A stretch of DNA of 64,000 bases from Demequinaceae bacterium (lineage in GTDB: Bacteria; Actinomycetota; Actinomycetes; Actinomycetales; Demequinaceae): positions 1-64,000 of the forward strand of contig JAFGBM010000012.1 of NCBI GenBank assembly GCA_016933155.1. The letters are read 5' to 3'. The position numbers and the translations under genes were made by a program. Position 1 is the stretch's first letter; each line of letters begins with the position of its first letter. Below the pieces are notes generated by a model. It had not been told where the DNA came from. It searched no databases and saw nothing but the letters and a program-made list of their open reading frames with translations. Of the stretch, positions 8,289 through 15,908 are shown one piece after another.

Positions 8289-8342
8289 ACCCCGGGACCT
8301 TCCCCCGATGCGGGACTAGCATGGAAATCGAGGTGATGGCCC

Positions 8343-9158
8343 GTGAGTCCGCTCGCCGTCCGCGAGGCCGCCGTGGCGGGAATGTTCTACCCCGGCGAAC
8401 CCGCCGTGTTGCGCGACGCGGTCGACAGACTGCTCGCCGCGGCGCCTCCCCCACCCGCCGATGCCCCCGTCCCGCGAGCCGTGATCGTGCCCCATGCCGG
8501 CTATATCTACTCCGGGTCGACCGCCGCCGTCGCGTACGCGCGCATCGCAGCGGGACGCGACACCATTGAGCGGGTCCTCATCGTCGGCCCGACCCACAAG
8601 GTTCCGGTGCTCGGGGTAGCCCTCCCGGGGGCCGACGTCTTCCGCACCCCGCTCGGGGAGGTGCCCGTGGCGGAGTCCTGGGCCGAGGAGCGGCTCAACG
8701 GTGTTCCGGCCGCGTGCGTGTTCGCCGAGACCCACCGATGGGAGCACTCCATCGAGGTCCAGATCCCATTCCTTCAACGCACCCTCGGCGACATCGAGAT
8801 TGTGCCCCTGCTCGCGGGTGACGCGTCGGGCGAAGAGGTAGCGGACGTTCTCGAGGCGCTTGGCGGAGGGCCGGAGACGCTCATCGTCATCAGTTCCGAC
8901 CTGTCCCACTACCTCAGTTACGACGAGGCCACCCAGATCGACGCCGGCACGATCACCCAGATCTCCTCCCTCGACGGACCGCTCAACCACTCCCAGGCGT
9001 GCGGTGCCACGCCGATCAACGGACTTCTCGTCTATGCCCGCAGGAAGAAGCTCGTCCCCACACTGCTCGACGCATGCAATTCGGGCGACACCGCCGGGGA
9101 CCATGCCGCCGTGGTCGGCTACTCGGCGTTCGCGTTCGACGAGGCGCAAGATGCCTGA
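8343..9158 (+). CDS. amrB: AmmeMemoRadiSam system protein B (MEMO1 family)
   Basis: 271-aa MEMO-family protein, structurally related to class III extradiol dioxygenases. Family signatures are VREAAVAGMFYPGEP at the N-terminus, PHAGYIYSG near residue 55, GPTHKVP, and EHSIEVQIPFLQ, with a SSDLSHY motif. GTG start at 8343 follows GAGGTGA at 6 nt. First gene of amrB-amrA-amrS; its last 8 bp overlap amrA. The biochemical role of this three-gene system is not established to my knowledge. Confidence 0.93.
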   Translation: MSPLAVREAAVAGMFYPGEPAVLRDAVDRLLAAAPPPPADAPVPRAVIVPHAGYIYSGSTAAVAYARIAAGRDTIERVLIVGPTHKVPVLGVALPGADVFRTPLGEVPVAESWAEERLNGVPAACVFAETHRWEHSIEVQIPFLQRTLGDIEIVPLLAGDASGEEVADVLEALGGGPETLIVISSDLSHYLSYDEATQIDAGTITQISSLDGPLNHSQACGATPINGLLVYARRKKLVPTLLDACNSGDTAGDHAAVVGYSAFAFDEAQDA

Positions 9159-9732
9159 CGCCGACCGGACCGACGAAGTCCCCGACGACGCCGGAGCCCT
9201 TCTCCTCCCCACCGCCCGAGCCTCCATCGAAAAAGAACTCGGGATGAGGGCGGAACCCCCGACCGAACGTCCCGCGTGGGCTCTCAAGCCGGGCGCGAGT
9301 TTCGTGACCCTGACCGAGGGCGGGCAGTTGCGGGGCTGCATCGGCTCCCTTGAGGCCAGACGCCCGCTTCTCAACGACGTGGCCCTCAATGCGGTCGCCG
9401 CGGCCACCCAAGACCCCCGGTTCGCGCCGCTGAAGAAGGATGAGTGGGAAGGCGTCTCGATCGAGGTCTCCGTGCTGTCCGCACCCATTCCATTCCCCGT
9501 CTCGGGCCTGGCCGACGCCTACGCCAGGCTGCGACCCGGCATCGACGGCGTGATCGTGGAGATGGGCGCATGGAACCGAGCGACATTCCTTCCCCAGGTG
9601 TGGGAGGACCTGCCGACGCCCGAGGAGTTCCTCAGCCACCTGTGGCACAAGGCCGGGATTCGCCCCGGCACCTGGCACACCGATATCGCCCTTGAGACCT
9701 ACTCGGTGAAGGCCTGGCACGAGGAGCGCTGA
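9151..9732 (+). CDS. amrA: AmmeMemoRadiSam system protein A (AMMECR1 family)
   Basis: 193-aa AMMECR1-domain protein. The diagnostic LRGCIGSLEARRPL motif is present near residue 60, followed by the DPRFAPL segment and an FLPQVWEDLPTPEEFL C-terminal motif. ATG 9151 lies inside the end of amrB (8-bp overlap) and amrS begins 2 bp after its stop, so the three genes are almost certainly one operon. Activity unknown; the conserved Cys is thought to mark an active site in the family. Confidence 0.93.
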   Translation: MPDADRTDEVPDDAGALLLPTARASIEKELGMRAEPPTERPAWALKPGASFVTLTEGGQLRGCIGSLEARRPLLNDVALNAVAAATQDPRFAPLKKDEWEGVSIEVSVLSAPIPFPVSGLADAYARLRPGIDGVIVEMGAWNRATFLPQVWEDLPTPEEFLSHLWHKAGIRPGTWHTDIALETYSVKAWHEER

Positions 9733-9734
9733 GG

Positions 9735-10856
9735 ATGACGGGCGATACCCCCACGGAAGCGGAGTCCAGGGCCGACGCGGAATCCTGGGTCGACGCTCCG
9801 ACCGCTCGCTGGTGGCACACGATCGACGACGGCCGGATCGAGTGCGATCTGTGCCCTCGGCAGTGCCGACTGCACCCGGGTCAACGCGGGTTCTGCTTCG
9901 TTCGCGCGCGCGAAGGCGAGCGGATGGTCCTCACCACCTACGGACGCAGTTCGGGCTTCGCGATCGACCCCATCGAGAAGAAGCCGCTCGCCCACTTCCA
10001 CCCGGGCACTTCGGTACTGTCGTTCGGGACCGCAGGCTGCAACCTGAACTGCCGGTACTGCCAGAACTGGGACATCTCCAAGTCTCGCGAATGGGACCGA
10101 CTCGCCGCGATCGCCACCCCCGATGCGATCGCTGAGGCCGCCGAGAGATCCGGCTGCACATCGGTGGCCTTCACCTACAACGATCCCGTGATCTTCGCGG
10201 AGTACGCGATCGATACCGCGGCCGCGTGCCACGAGCGGGGGCTGAATGCCGTCGCCGTCACGGCTGGCTACATCACGCCCCTGGCCAGGTCCGACTTCTT
10301 CGCCCCCATGGACGCCGCGAACATCGACCTCAAGGGCTTCACGGAGGACTTCTACTGGAAACTCACCGGCTCCCACCTCAAGGACGTGCTCGACACCATC
10401 GCCTGGGTGCACGGGAACACCGACACGTGGATCGAGTTGACGACCCTCCTCATCCCCGGCCACAACGACTCGTCGGAGGAGATCGAAGGAATGTGCCGGT
10501 GGATCCTCGCCGAAATCGGCCCCGATGTTCCGCTGCACCTGTCCGCCTTCCATCCCGACTTCAAGATGCTCGATGTGCCTCCGACGCCGCCCGCTGCCCT
10601 CCGAGCCGCGCGGCGCATCGCGCTTGACGCGGGGCTTCATTTCGTCTACACCGGCAACGTGCATGATCGCTCCGGCGATGTCACCGCTTGCCCCGCGTGC
10701 GGGCACGCCCTCATCGAGCGGGACTGGTATGAGATCCTCGCGTACCGGCTGACGGCCGACGGCCGCTGCCCGTCGTGCGGCGCCACCGTGCCGGGCAGGT
10801 TCGGGCCGACGGCGGGCGAATGGGGGCGGCGCAGCCTTCCCGTCAGGATCGCCTGA
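9735..10856 (+). CDS. amrS: AmmeMemoRadiSam system radical SAM enzyme
   Basis: 373-aa radical SAM protein. The 4Fe-4S/SAM motif CNLNCRYC is at about residues 102-109. Upstream, an N-terminal CDLCPRQCRLHPGQRGFC block supplies extra cysteines typical of the family; a C-terminal CPACGH ... CPSCG pair looks like a zinc ribbon. With amrA and amrB it completes the named three-protein system, though substrate and product are unknown. ATG 9735 directly follows the amrA stop (GAGG upstream). Confidence 0.94.
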   Translation: MTGDTPTEAESRADAESWVDAPTARWWHTIDDGRIECDLCPRQCRLHPGQRGFCFVRAREGERMVLTTYGRSSGFAIDPIEKKPLAHFHPGTSVLSFGTAGCNLNCRYCQNWDISKSREWDRLAAIATPDAIAEAAERSGCTSVAFTYNDPVIFAEYAIDTAAACHERGLNAVAVTAGYITPLARSDFFAPMDAANIDLKGFTEDFYWKLTGSHLKDVLDTIAWVHGNTDTWIELTTLLIPGHNDSSEEIEGMCRWILAEIGPDVPLHLSAFHPDFKMLDVPPTPPAALRAARRIALDAGLHFVYTGNVHDRSGDVTACPACGHALIERDWYEILAYRLTADGRCPSCGATVPGRFGPTAGEWGRRSLPVRIA

Positions 10857-10875
10857 CCGCGGCGTCCGCCGCACA

Positions 10876-10896
10876 CGACTAGGCTCAACCTAGTCG
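10876..10896. promoter_or_regulatory. Perfect inverted repeat overlapping a -10 box
   Basis: CGACTAGG (10876-10883), 5-nt loop, CCTAGTCG (10889-10896). The left arm and loop contain TAGGCT (10880-10885), a plausible -10 for the DUF3043 gene at 10938. There is no T-run, so an operator or 5' hairpin is more likely than a terminator. Confidence 0.55.
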
Positions 10897-10937
10897 ACGT
10901 CCTCCATAACCGACCTACACCCAAGGAGATTCCCACC

Positions 10938-11480
10938 ATGGCACAGGATGCCCCCAAGCCCGAGGGCAAGGGCCGCCCCACCCCCAAACGCAAGGAACGG
11001 GAGGCCGAGCGCAAGCGCCCCCTCGTCCTCGACCGCAAGGCGGACTCCGAAAAGCGTCGGGCCGAACGACGCCTCCAGTTCCAGAGGGAACAGGAGGCGA
11101 TGGCGACGGGGAACGAGCGCCATATGCCGGCTCAGCACGCCGGGGCGCCCCGGAGGTTCGCCCGGGACTACATCGATTCCCGCATGACGGTCGGCGAGTT
11201 CCTGTTGCCGTTCTGTCTCATTGCGATCTTCTCGACGTTCTTCCTCTCCGGTTTCCCCGAGATCGTGGTCTCGATCACCTTCTCCCTCCTCTTGACGATC
11301 ATCGCGGCCATGGTCGAGGCCGCCCTCTTGACTCGGAAGATCCGCCGGCGAGCGGTCGAGAAGTTCGGGGAGGACAAGCTCCCGCGCCTGTATCGCCTCT
11401 ATGGCCTGACCCGCATCCTCCAGGTCCGTCGCCTCAGGATGCCCAAACCCCAGGTCAAGCGCGGCGAGTTTCCGGCCTAG
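10938..11480 (+). CDS. DUF3043 membrane protein
   Basis: 180-aa actinobacterial DUF3043 protein. The N-terminal half is very basic and Pro/Lys/Arg-rich (KGRPTPKRKE motif), followed by two transmembrane helices near residues 90-110 and 112-130 (FLLPFCLIAIFSTFFLSG and VVSITFSLLLTIIAAMVEAAL) and a basic C-terminal tail. AAGGAGA lies about 9 nt before the ATG. Function unknown. Preceded by an inverted repeat and followed by a strong terminator, so probably monocistronic. Confidence 0.88.
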   Translation: MAQDAPKPEGKGRPTPKRKEREAERKRPLVLDRKADSEKRRAERRLQFQREQEAMATGNERHMPAQHAGAPRRFARDYIDSRMTVGEFLLPFCLIAIFSTFFLSGFPEIVVSITFSLLLTIIAAMVEAALLTRKIRRRAVEKFGEDKLPRLYRLYGLTRILQVRRLRMPKPQVKRGEFPA

Positions 11481-11485
11481 AACGC

Positions 11486-11519
11486 GAATGAGCCCCGGCG
11501 AGTGTTCCGGGGCTCATTC
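11486..11519. terminator. Strong hairpin terminator
   Basis: Perfect 13-bp stem (11486-11498 with 11507-11519) with an 8-nt loop, 5 bp past the DUF3043 stop. It also faces the end of the converging pyrD gene. Confidence 0.88.
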
Positions 11520-11595
11520 ACTTCAAAGGAGAAAACAATGCCGCGTACGTCTGGCAGGAGCGTACGGATAGGTAACGCTTGAGGCGCCGGAATCG

Positions 11596-12606
11596 TTACC
11601 GGGTGAGAGCGGAATTCAGTCGGCCGGGCCAGGCCGGGCCCTCGTAGATGAGGGCGGTGTACCCCTGGAGGAGGGTGGCCCCGGCGTCGAGCATCGCCTT
11701 CGCATCCTCGACAGAGGTGATTCCCCCCATTCCGATGATGACCGGATCGGGGCCAAGCACCCGACGCAGCCGGGCGACGACCTCGAGGGCGCGGGGGAAG
11801 AGCGGGGGGCCGGAGAGCCCCCCGGGGCCCAGGTCGTGGGAGATCGTGGTGTTCGTCGCCTCGACCCCCTCGAGGCCCAAGTCCTTGACCAGCCGGGCGA
11901 TGGCGTCGACATCCTTGTCCGCGAGGTCTGGGGCGATCTTCACCAGGAGGGGTACCCTCTTCCCGGCCGACGCATCGGCGGCCTCGCGCGTGGCTGTCAG
12001 GATGGGCCGCAGGGCCTCGACGGCTTGAAGGTCCCGAAGGCCGGGGGTGTTCGGGGAGGAGACGTTGACGACGAGGAAATCGGCGTAAGGGGCGAGGGCT
12101 GTGGCGCAGGCCGCGTAGTCGGCGGCTGCTGCCTCCGGAGGCGTGACCCGGTTCTTGCCGATGTTGACCCCGACGATGAGGCACCGCCCCGAACGCGACT
12201 TCCGGAGGCGTGCCAGGCGGTGAGCCGCGGCCTCAGCCCCCTTGTTGTTGAAGCCCATCCGGTTCCGCACGGCCCGGAGCGGCACCTCCCGCCAGGCCCG
12301 CGGCTTCTCATTCCCGGGCTGGGCCTTCGGGGTGATCGTCCCGACCTCGACATGGGAGAAGCCCATCCGGATGTGCCCCCGGACGGTGGCCACGTGCTTG
12401 TCCATGCCTGCCGCGAGCCCGAGCGGCCCGGCGAAATCCAGCCCCCACACCCGGACGACCCCCCGGGGGTCGGGGGACGGTGCGAGACGCACCTTCCGGA
12501 GGAGGGGGGCAATCCAGGAACCGCACCTCACCAACAGGAGCCATCCATGATGGGCGAATTCGGTGGGCAGGCGACGGACGACGAGAGAGAAGATGAGTCT
12601 GTACAC
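11596..12606 (-). CDS. pyrD: Quinone-dependent dihydroorotate dehydrogenase (class 2)
   Basis: 336-aa membrane-associated flavoenzyme oxidising dihydroorotate to orotate with quinone, in pyrimidine synthesis. The N-terminal helical extension (MYRLIFSLVVRRLP) is the class 2 membrane-binding region. Family motifs: GLAAGMDKH, VEVGTITPKAQPGN, NRMGFNNKG, and the catalytic-Ser segment VNVSSPNTPGLR. The GTG start at 12606 has TACCTT ending 6 nt upstream and no ribosome-binding site, so the mRNA is probably leaderless. It diverges from pepA with only 32 bp between start codons. Confidence 0.95.
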   Translation of the reverse strand: MYRLIFSLVVRRLPTEFAHHGWLLLVRCGSWIAPLLRKVRLAPSPDPRGVVRVWGLDFAGPLGLAAGMDKHVATVRGHIRMGFSHVEVGTITPKAQPGNEKPRAWREVPLRAVRNRMGFNNKGAEAAAHRLARLRKSRSGRCLIVGVNIGKNRVTPPEAAAADYAACATALAPYADFLVVNVSSPNTPGLRDLQAVEALRPILTATREAADASAGKRVPLLVKIAPDLADKDVDAIARLVKDLGLEGVEATNTTISHDLGPGGLSGPPLFPRALEVVARLRRVLGPDPVIIGMGGITSVEDAKAMLDAGATLLQGYTALIYEGPAWPGRLNSALTR

Positions 12607-12612
12607 GAGCCA

Positions 12613-12632
12613 AAGGTAGCGCCGGATACGAT
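12613..12632. promoter_or_regulatory. Back-to-back leaderless promoters for pyrD and pepA
   Basis: TACCTT (minus strand, 12613-12618) ends 6 nt before the pyrD GTG. TACGAT (plus strand, 12627-12632) ends 6 nt before the pepA ATG. Each promoter's -35 region must lie inside or next to the other gene's coding sequence. Confidence 0.7.
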
Positions 12633-12638
12633 GCCCCT

Positions 12639-14087
12639 ATGATCCGACTCTCCGCATCAAGCGATGATGTCGCCGAAATCGAGGCCGATGCCCTCATACT
12701 CGGCATCATCCCCGGCGGCGAGGTCACCACCCATGCAAACCTGCCGGAGGACATCAGGACGGCCCTGACCGAAACTGCCCGACCCCTCGAACCCGAGGCG
12801 AAGGTCGGAGCGACCACGATCCTCGCTTCCCCCCTGGTGAAGGCCCCTCGTGTGGTGCTCGTCGGGCTCGGGGAGGGGAACGACGCCGACCTGAGGGAAT
12901 CCGCCGGGGCCGCCTCACGCGCGTGCGGGAAGAGGCCAGGCCGCATCGCCGTCGCCCTGCCCGCCCTGACCGACTCCGCCTGCCAAGCAGTCGCCGAGGG
13001 TCTCCTCCTCGGTTCGTACCGATTCGACCGCTACCTGACCCCGAAGAGCGACGGGCCCGCTCCCGAGCCCGAGTGGCTCATCGCCGGCGCATCCGACTCC
13101 GCCCTCGCCAGGGCAGTCATCCTGGCCGAAGCCGTCAACGGGGCCCGGGACCTCGTCAACACCCCACCCCTCGACCTCTACCCGGAGTCGTTCGCGGAAA
13201 CGGCTCAGACGGCCACGTCCGGCCTCGGAGTCGACGTTCGGGTGTGGAACGCCGACCAGTTGGAGAAGGAGGGATTCGGCGGGCTGATAGCCGTCGGCTC
13301 GGGGTCCCTCCGGCCGCCCCGCCTCATCCGTCTCGAATGGAAGCCGGAGGGGGCCCGGGAGACCGTCGCCCTCGTCGGGAAGGGCATCACCTTCGACACG
13401 GGTGGCATCTCCCTCAAGACGAATGACGGAATGGCGACCATGAAATCGGACATGGCCGGGGCGGCCGCCGTCCTCGGCATCGTGTGCGCTGCTGCCCGAC
13501 TCAAGCTCCCCATCGCCGTGACGGGATGGTTGTGCCTCGCCGAGAATATGCCGTCCGGATCGGCCCAGCGGCCCTCCGATGTCATCCGAGTCCACGGCGG
13601 TACCACCGTCGAGGTCATGAACACCGACGCGGAGGGTCGCCTGGTCCTCGCCGACGGGCTCGACCGGGCCCGCGAGGAGAAGCCGACCGTCCTCATCGAC
13701 ATCGCGACCCTCACCGGCGCCCAGGGACTGGCCCTCGGCGCCCGCACCTGCGGCGTCATGGGAACCCCATCCGTCAGGGACGCGATTGTCGGGGCCGCCG
13801 GCGAGGCGGGGGAAGGGATGTGGGCCATGCCCCTCCCCGACCACCTGAGGGAAGGGCTGGAGTCGAAGGTCGCGGACCTCAGGAACGTCTCGAACGACCG
13901 CATGGGCGGCATGCTCACCGCGGGCCTGTTCCTCCGGGAATTCGCCGGGGACACCCCCTGGGCCCATGTCGACATCGCCCGGCCCGCCTTCAATGAGGGC
14001 GGCCCCTACGGCGCCACCCCTTCGGGAGGCACGGGCATCGCCGTGCGGACCATGCTCCGATTCCTGGAGAACCGCTGCGGGGCCTAA
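12639..14087 (+). CDS. pepA: Leucyl aminopeptidase (M17)
   Basis: 482-aa cytoplasmic M17 metallopeptidase removing N-terminal residues. Dizinc-site motifs are all present: GKGITFDTGGISLK, MKSDMAGAAAVLG, and the family signature NTDAEGRLVLADGL (residues about 328-341). The N-terminal macro-like domain precedes the catalytic domain as usual. No Shine-Dalgarno sequence; TACGAT ends 6 nt before the ATG, implying a leaderless mRNA. Its stop overlaps the converging 110-aa gene by 4 bp. Confidence 0.96.
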   Translation: MIRLSASSDDVAEIEADALILGIIPGGEVTTHANLPEDIRTALTETARPLEPEAKVGATTILASPLVKAPRVVLVGLGEGNDADLRESAGAASRACGKRPGRIAVALPALTDSACQAVAEGLLLGSYRFDRYLTPKSDGPAPEPEWLIAGASDSALARAVILAEAVNGARDLVNTPPLDLYPESFAETAQTATSGLGVDVRVWNADQLEKEGFGGLIAVGSGSLRPPRLIRLEWKPEGARETVALVGKGITFDTGGISLKTNDGMATMKSDMAGAAAVLGIVCAAARLKLPIAVTGWLCLAENMPSGSAQRPSDVIRVHGGTTVEVMNTDAEGRLVLADGLDRAREEKPTVLIDIATLTGAQGLALGARTCGVMGTPSVRDAIVGAAGEAGEGMWAMPLPDHLREGLESKVADLRNVSNDRMGGMLTAGLFLREFAGDTPWAHVDIARPAFNEGGPYGATPSGGTGIAVRTMLRFLENRCGA

Positions 14088-14416
14088 CCCAGGCTCTTGC
14101 GCTGGCGCTCGTTCCACTCCCGCATCCGCGAGGGGTAGCCGCTGAGATTGACATCATAGGCCGGGATCTTGAAGTGCTTGGCGGCCCTCATGGCCGTGGC
14201 CTCGTCCGGGAACCTCCGGCGCGTCCACTCGCCCGTCTCGGCCACGATCACCATCGTCGTCTCCGTCACCCTCGTCGGCGGCTCGATGAAAGCCTCGCAG
14301 CCCTCATGCGAGGCCACGAACGCTTGGAGGTGGTCGAGGGTCTCCGACCGGGCGGATCGCTGGGCGGATGCAGAGGCCCGCTTGCCGCCCCTCGCCTTCT
14401 TGGAGAACAATCCCAT
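14084..14416 (-). CDS. Conserved actinobacterial protein, unknown function
   Basis: 110-aa basic protein (N-terminus MGLFSKKARGGKR) that I associate with a small actinobacterial family found beside pepA and lpd; it is sometimes mislabelled oxidoreductase. No catalytic motif is visible. TACCCT ends 7 nt before ATG 14416; the intervening AGGGGG could also act as a ribosome-binding site. The 3' end overlaps the pepA stop. Confidence 0.75.
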   Translation of the reverse strand: MGLFSKKARGGKRASASAQRSARSETLDHLQAFVASHEGCEAFIEPPTRVTETTMVIVAETGEWTRRRFPDEATAMRAAKHFKIPAYDVNLSGYPSRMREWNERQRKSLG

Positions 14417-14501
14417 GCCCCCTAGGGTACGGCGCCTCCAGGTTTCGTGTGCACGGTTGAGGTGACAGGATGGGGGGAAACAGCCTCATGAAGGAGCCAC
14501 C

Positions 14502-15887
14502 GTGACCGACTCCATCCCCGACCCCTTCGATGTCCTGATCCTTGGTGGGGGAAGCGGCGGATACGCCGCCGCCCTCCGTGCCTCCCAACTCGGCCTCAGC
14601 GTCGGGCTCGTCGAGGAGGACAAGCTCGGCGGCACGTGCCTCCACATCGGATGCATCCCGACCAAGGCCCTGCTCCACGCGGCCGAGGTCGCCGATACCG
14701 CTCGCGAGGGGTCGGCCATCGGGGTCCACACCTCGCTCGGCGCGATCGACATGGCCGCCGTCAACGCCTACAAGCAGGGCGTTGTCGACCGGCTCTTCAA
14801 GGGCCTCCAGGGGCTCGCCTCCTCCCGGGGTGTGACGATGATCCCAGGCCACGGCGCCCTCGTCGGCCCGGACGCCGTCGAGGTGAACGGGATCCGATAC
14901 CACGGACGCAACATCGTCCTCGCCTCGGGCTCGTACCCCAAGAGCCTCCCCGGCCTCGAGATCGGGGGTCGGGTCATGACGTCCGACCAGGCGCTCGCGC
15001 TCGACCACGTTCCATCATCCGTCATCGTCCTCGGCGGCGGGGTCATCGGGGTGGAGTTCGCGTCCGTCTGGAAGTCGTTCGGCTCGAAGGTCCACATCAT
15101 CGAGGCCCTATCCCACCTTGTCCCGAACGAGGACGAATCCCTCTCCAAGGGGCTTGAACGCGCCTTCCGGAAACGCGGAATCGATTTCACGACGGGAGCC
15201 CGATTCCAGGGCGTCGAACAGACCGACGCGGGGGTCAGGGTGTCGCTGGAGGACGGGACCATCCTCGAGGCCGACCTTCTCTTCGTGGCGGTCGGACGCG
15301 GGCCTCGGACGGAGGGCCTCGGGTATGAGGCGCAGGGCATCCGGATGGAACGGGGGTTCGTCCTGACCGATGAGCGCCTCCACACCGGGATCGCGAGCAT
15401 CTTCGCCGTCGGGGACATCGTCCCCGGCCTGCAGCTCGCGCACCGGGGCTTCCAGCAGGGGATTTTCGTCGCCGAGGAGATCGCCGGGCTGTCCCCCGCT
15501 CCCATCGTCGAGGCCCACATCCCCCGGGTGACCTACTGCGACCCCGAGATCGGTTCGGTCGGGCTGACGGAGGCCGAGGCTGCGGAGAAGCACGGGGCCG
15601 ACGCCGTCGTCACCGTCGACTACAACCTGGGCGGAAACGGAAAGAGCCAGATCCTCGGAACGGCTGGATTCATCAAGATCGTCCGGGTGGTGGACGGGCC
15701 GATCGTCGGGATCCACATGCTCGGGGCCCGAATCGGGGAACAGATCGGGGAAGCCCAGTTGATCGTCAGCTGGGAGGCCCACCCCGAGGATGTCGCCTCG
15801 CTTATCCATGCCCACCCGACCCAAAACGAGGCCCTCGGCGAGGCCCACCTGGCCCTCGCGGGAAAACCTCTTCACGCCCACTCTTGA
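14502..15887 (+). CDS. lpdA: Dihydrolipoyl dehydrogenase (E3)
   Basis: 461-aa FAD disulfide oxidoreductase that re-oxidises the dihydrolipoyl groups of 2-oxoacid dehydrogenase complexes with NAD. N-terminal FAD motif GGGSGGYAAALRA, redox-active pair in GGTCLHIGCIPTK, NAD-binding GGGVIGVEFAS near residue 180, second FAD segment FAVGDIVPG, and the C-terminal HAHPTQNEALGEAH dimerisation/active-site His-Glu. GTG start at 14502 follows AAGGAG. It precedes sucB by 21 bp and serves the same complex; AceE at 63 kb would share it. Confidence 0.97.
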   Translation: MTDSIPDPFDVLILGGGSGGYAAALRASQLGLSVGLVEEDKLGGTCLHIGCIPTKALLHAAEVADTAREGSAIGVHTSLGAIDMAAVNAYKQGVVDRLFKGLQGLASSRGVTMIPGHGALVGPDAVEVNGIRYHGRNIVLASGSYPKSLPGLEIGGRVMTSDQALALDHVPSSVIVLGGGVIGVEFASVWKSFGSKVHIIEALSHLVPNEDESLSKGLERAFRKRGIDFTTGARFQGVEQTDAGVRVSLEDGTILEADLLFVAVGRGPRTEGLGYEAQGIRMERGFVLTDERLHTGIASIFAVGDIVPGLQLAHRGFQQGIFVAEEIAGLSPAPIVEAHIPRVTYCDPEIGSVGLTEAEAAEKHGADAVVTVDYNLGGNGKSQILGTAGFIKIVRVVDGPIVGIHMLGARIGEQIGEAQLIVSWEAHPEDVASLIHAHPTQNEALGEAHLALAGKPLHAHS

Positions 15888-15908
15888 CCTATAGGGGAGA
15901 ATGCGAAC

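Noticed and set aside
10876-10896. Terminator after amrS
   Set aside because: Stem is short with no T-run in either direction and contains a -10 hexamer; treated as regulatory.
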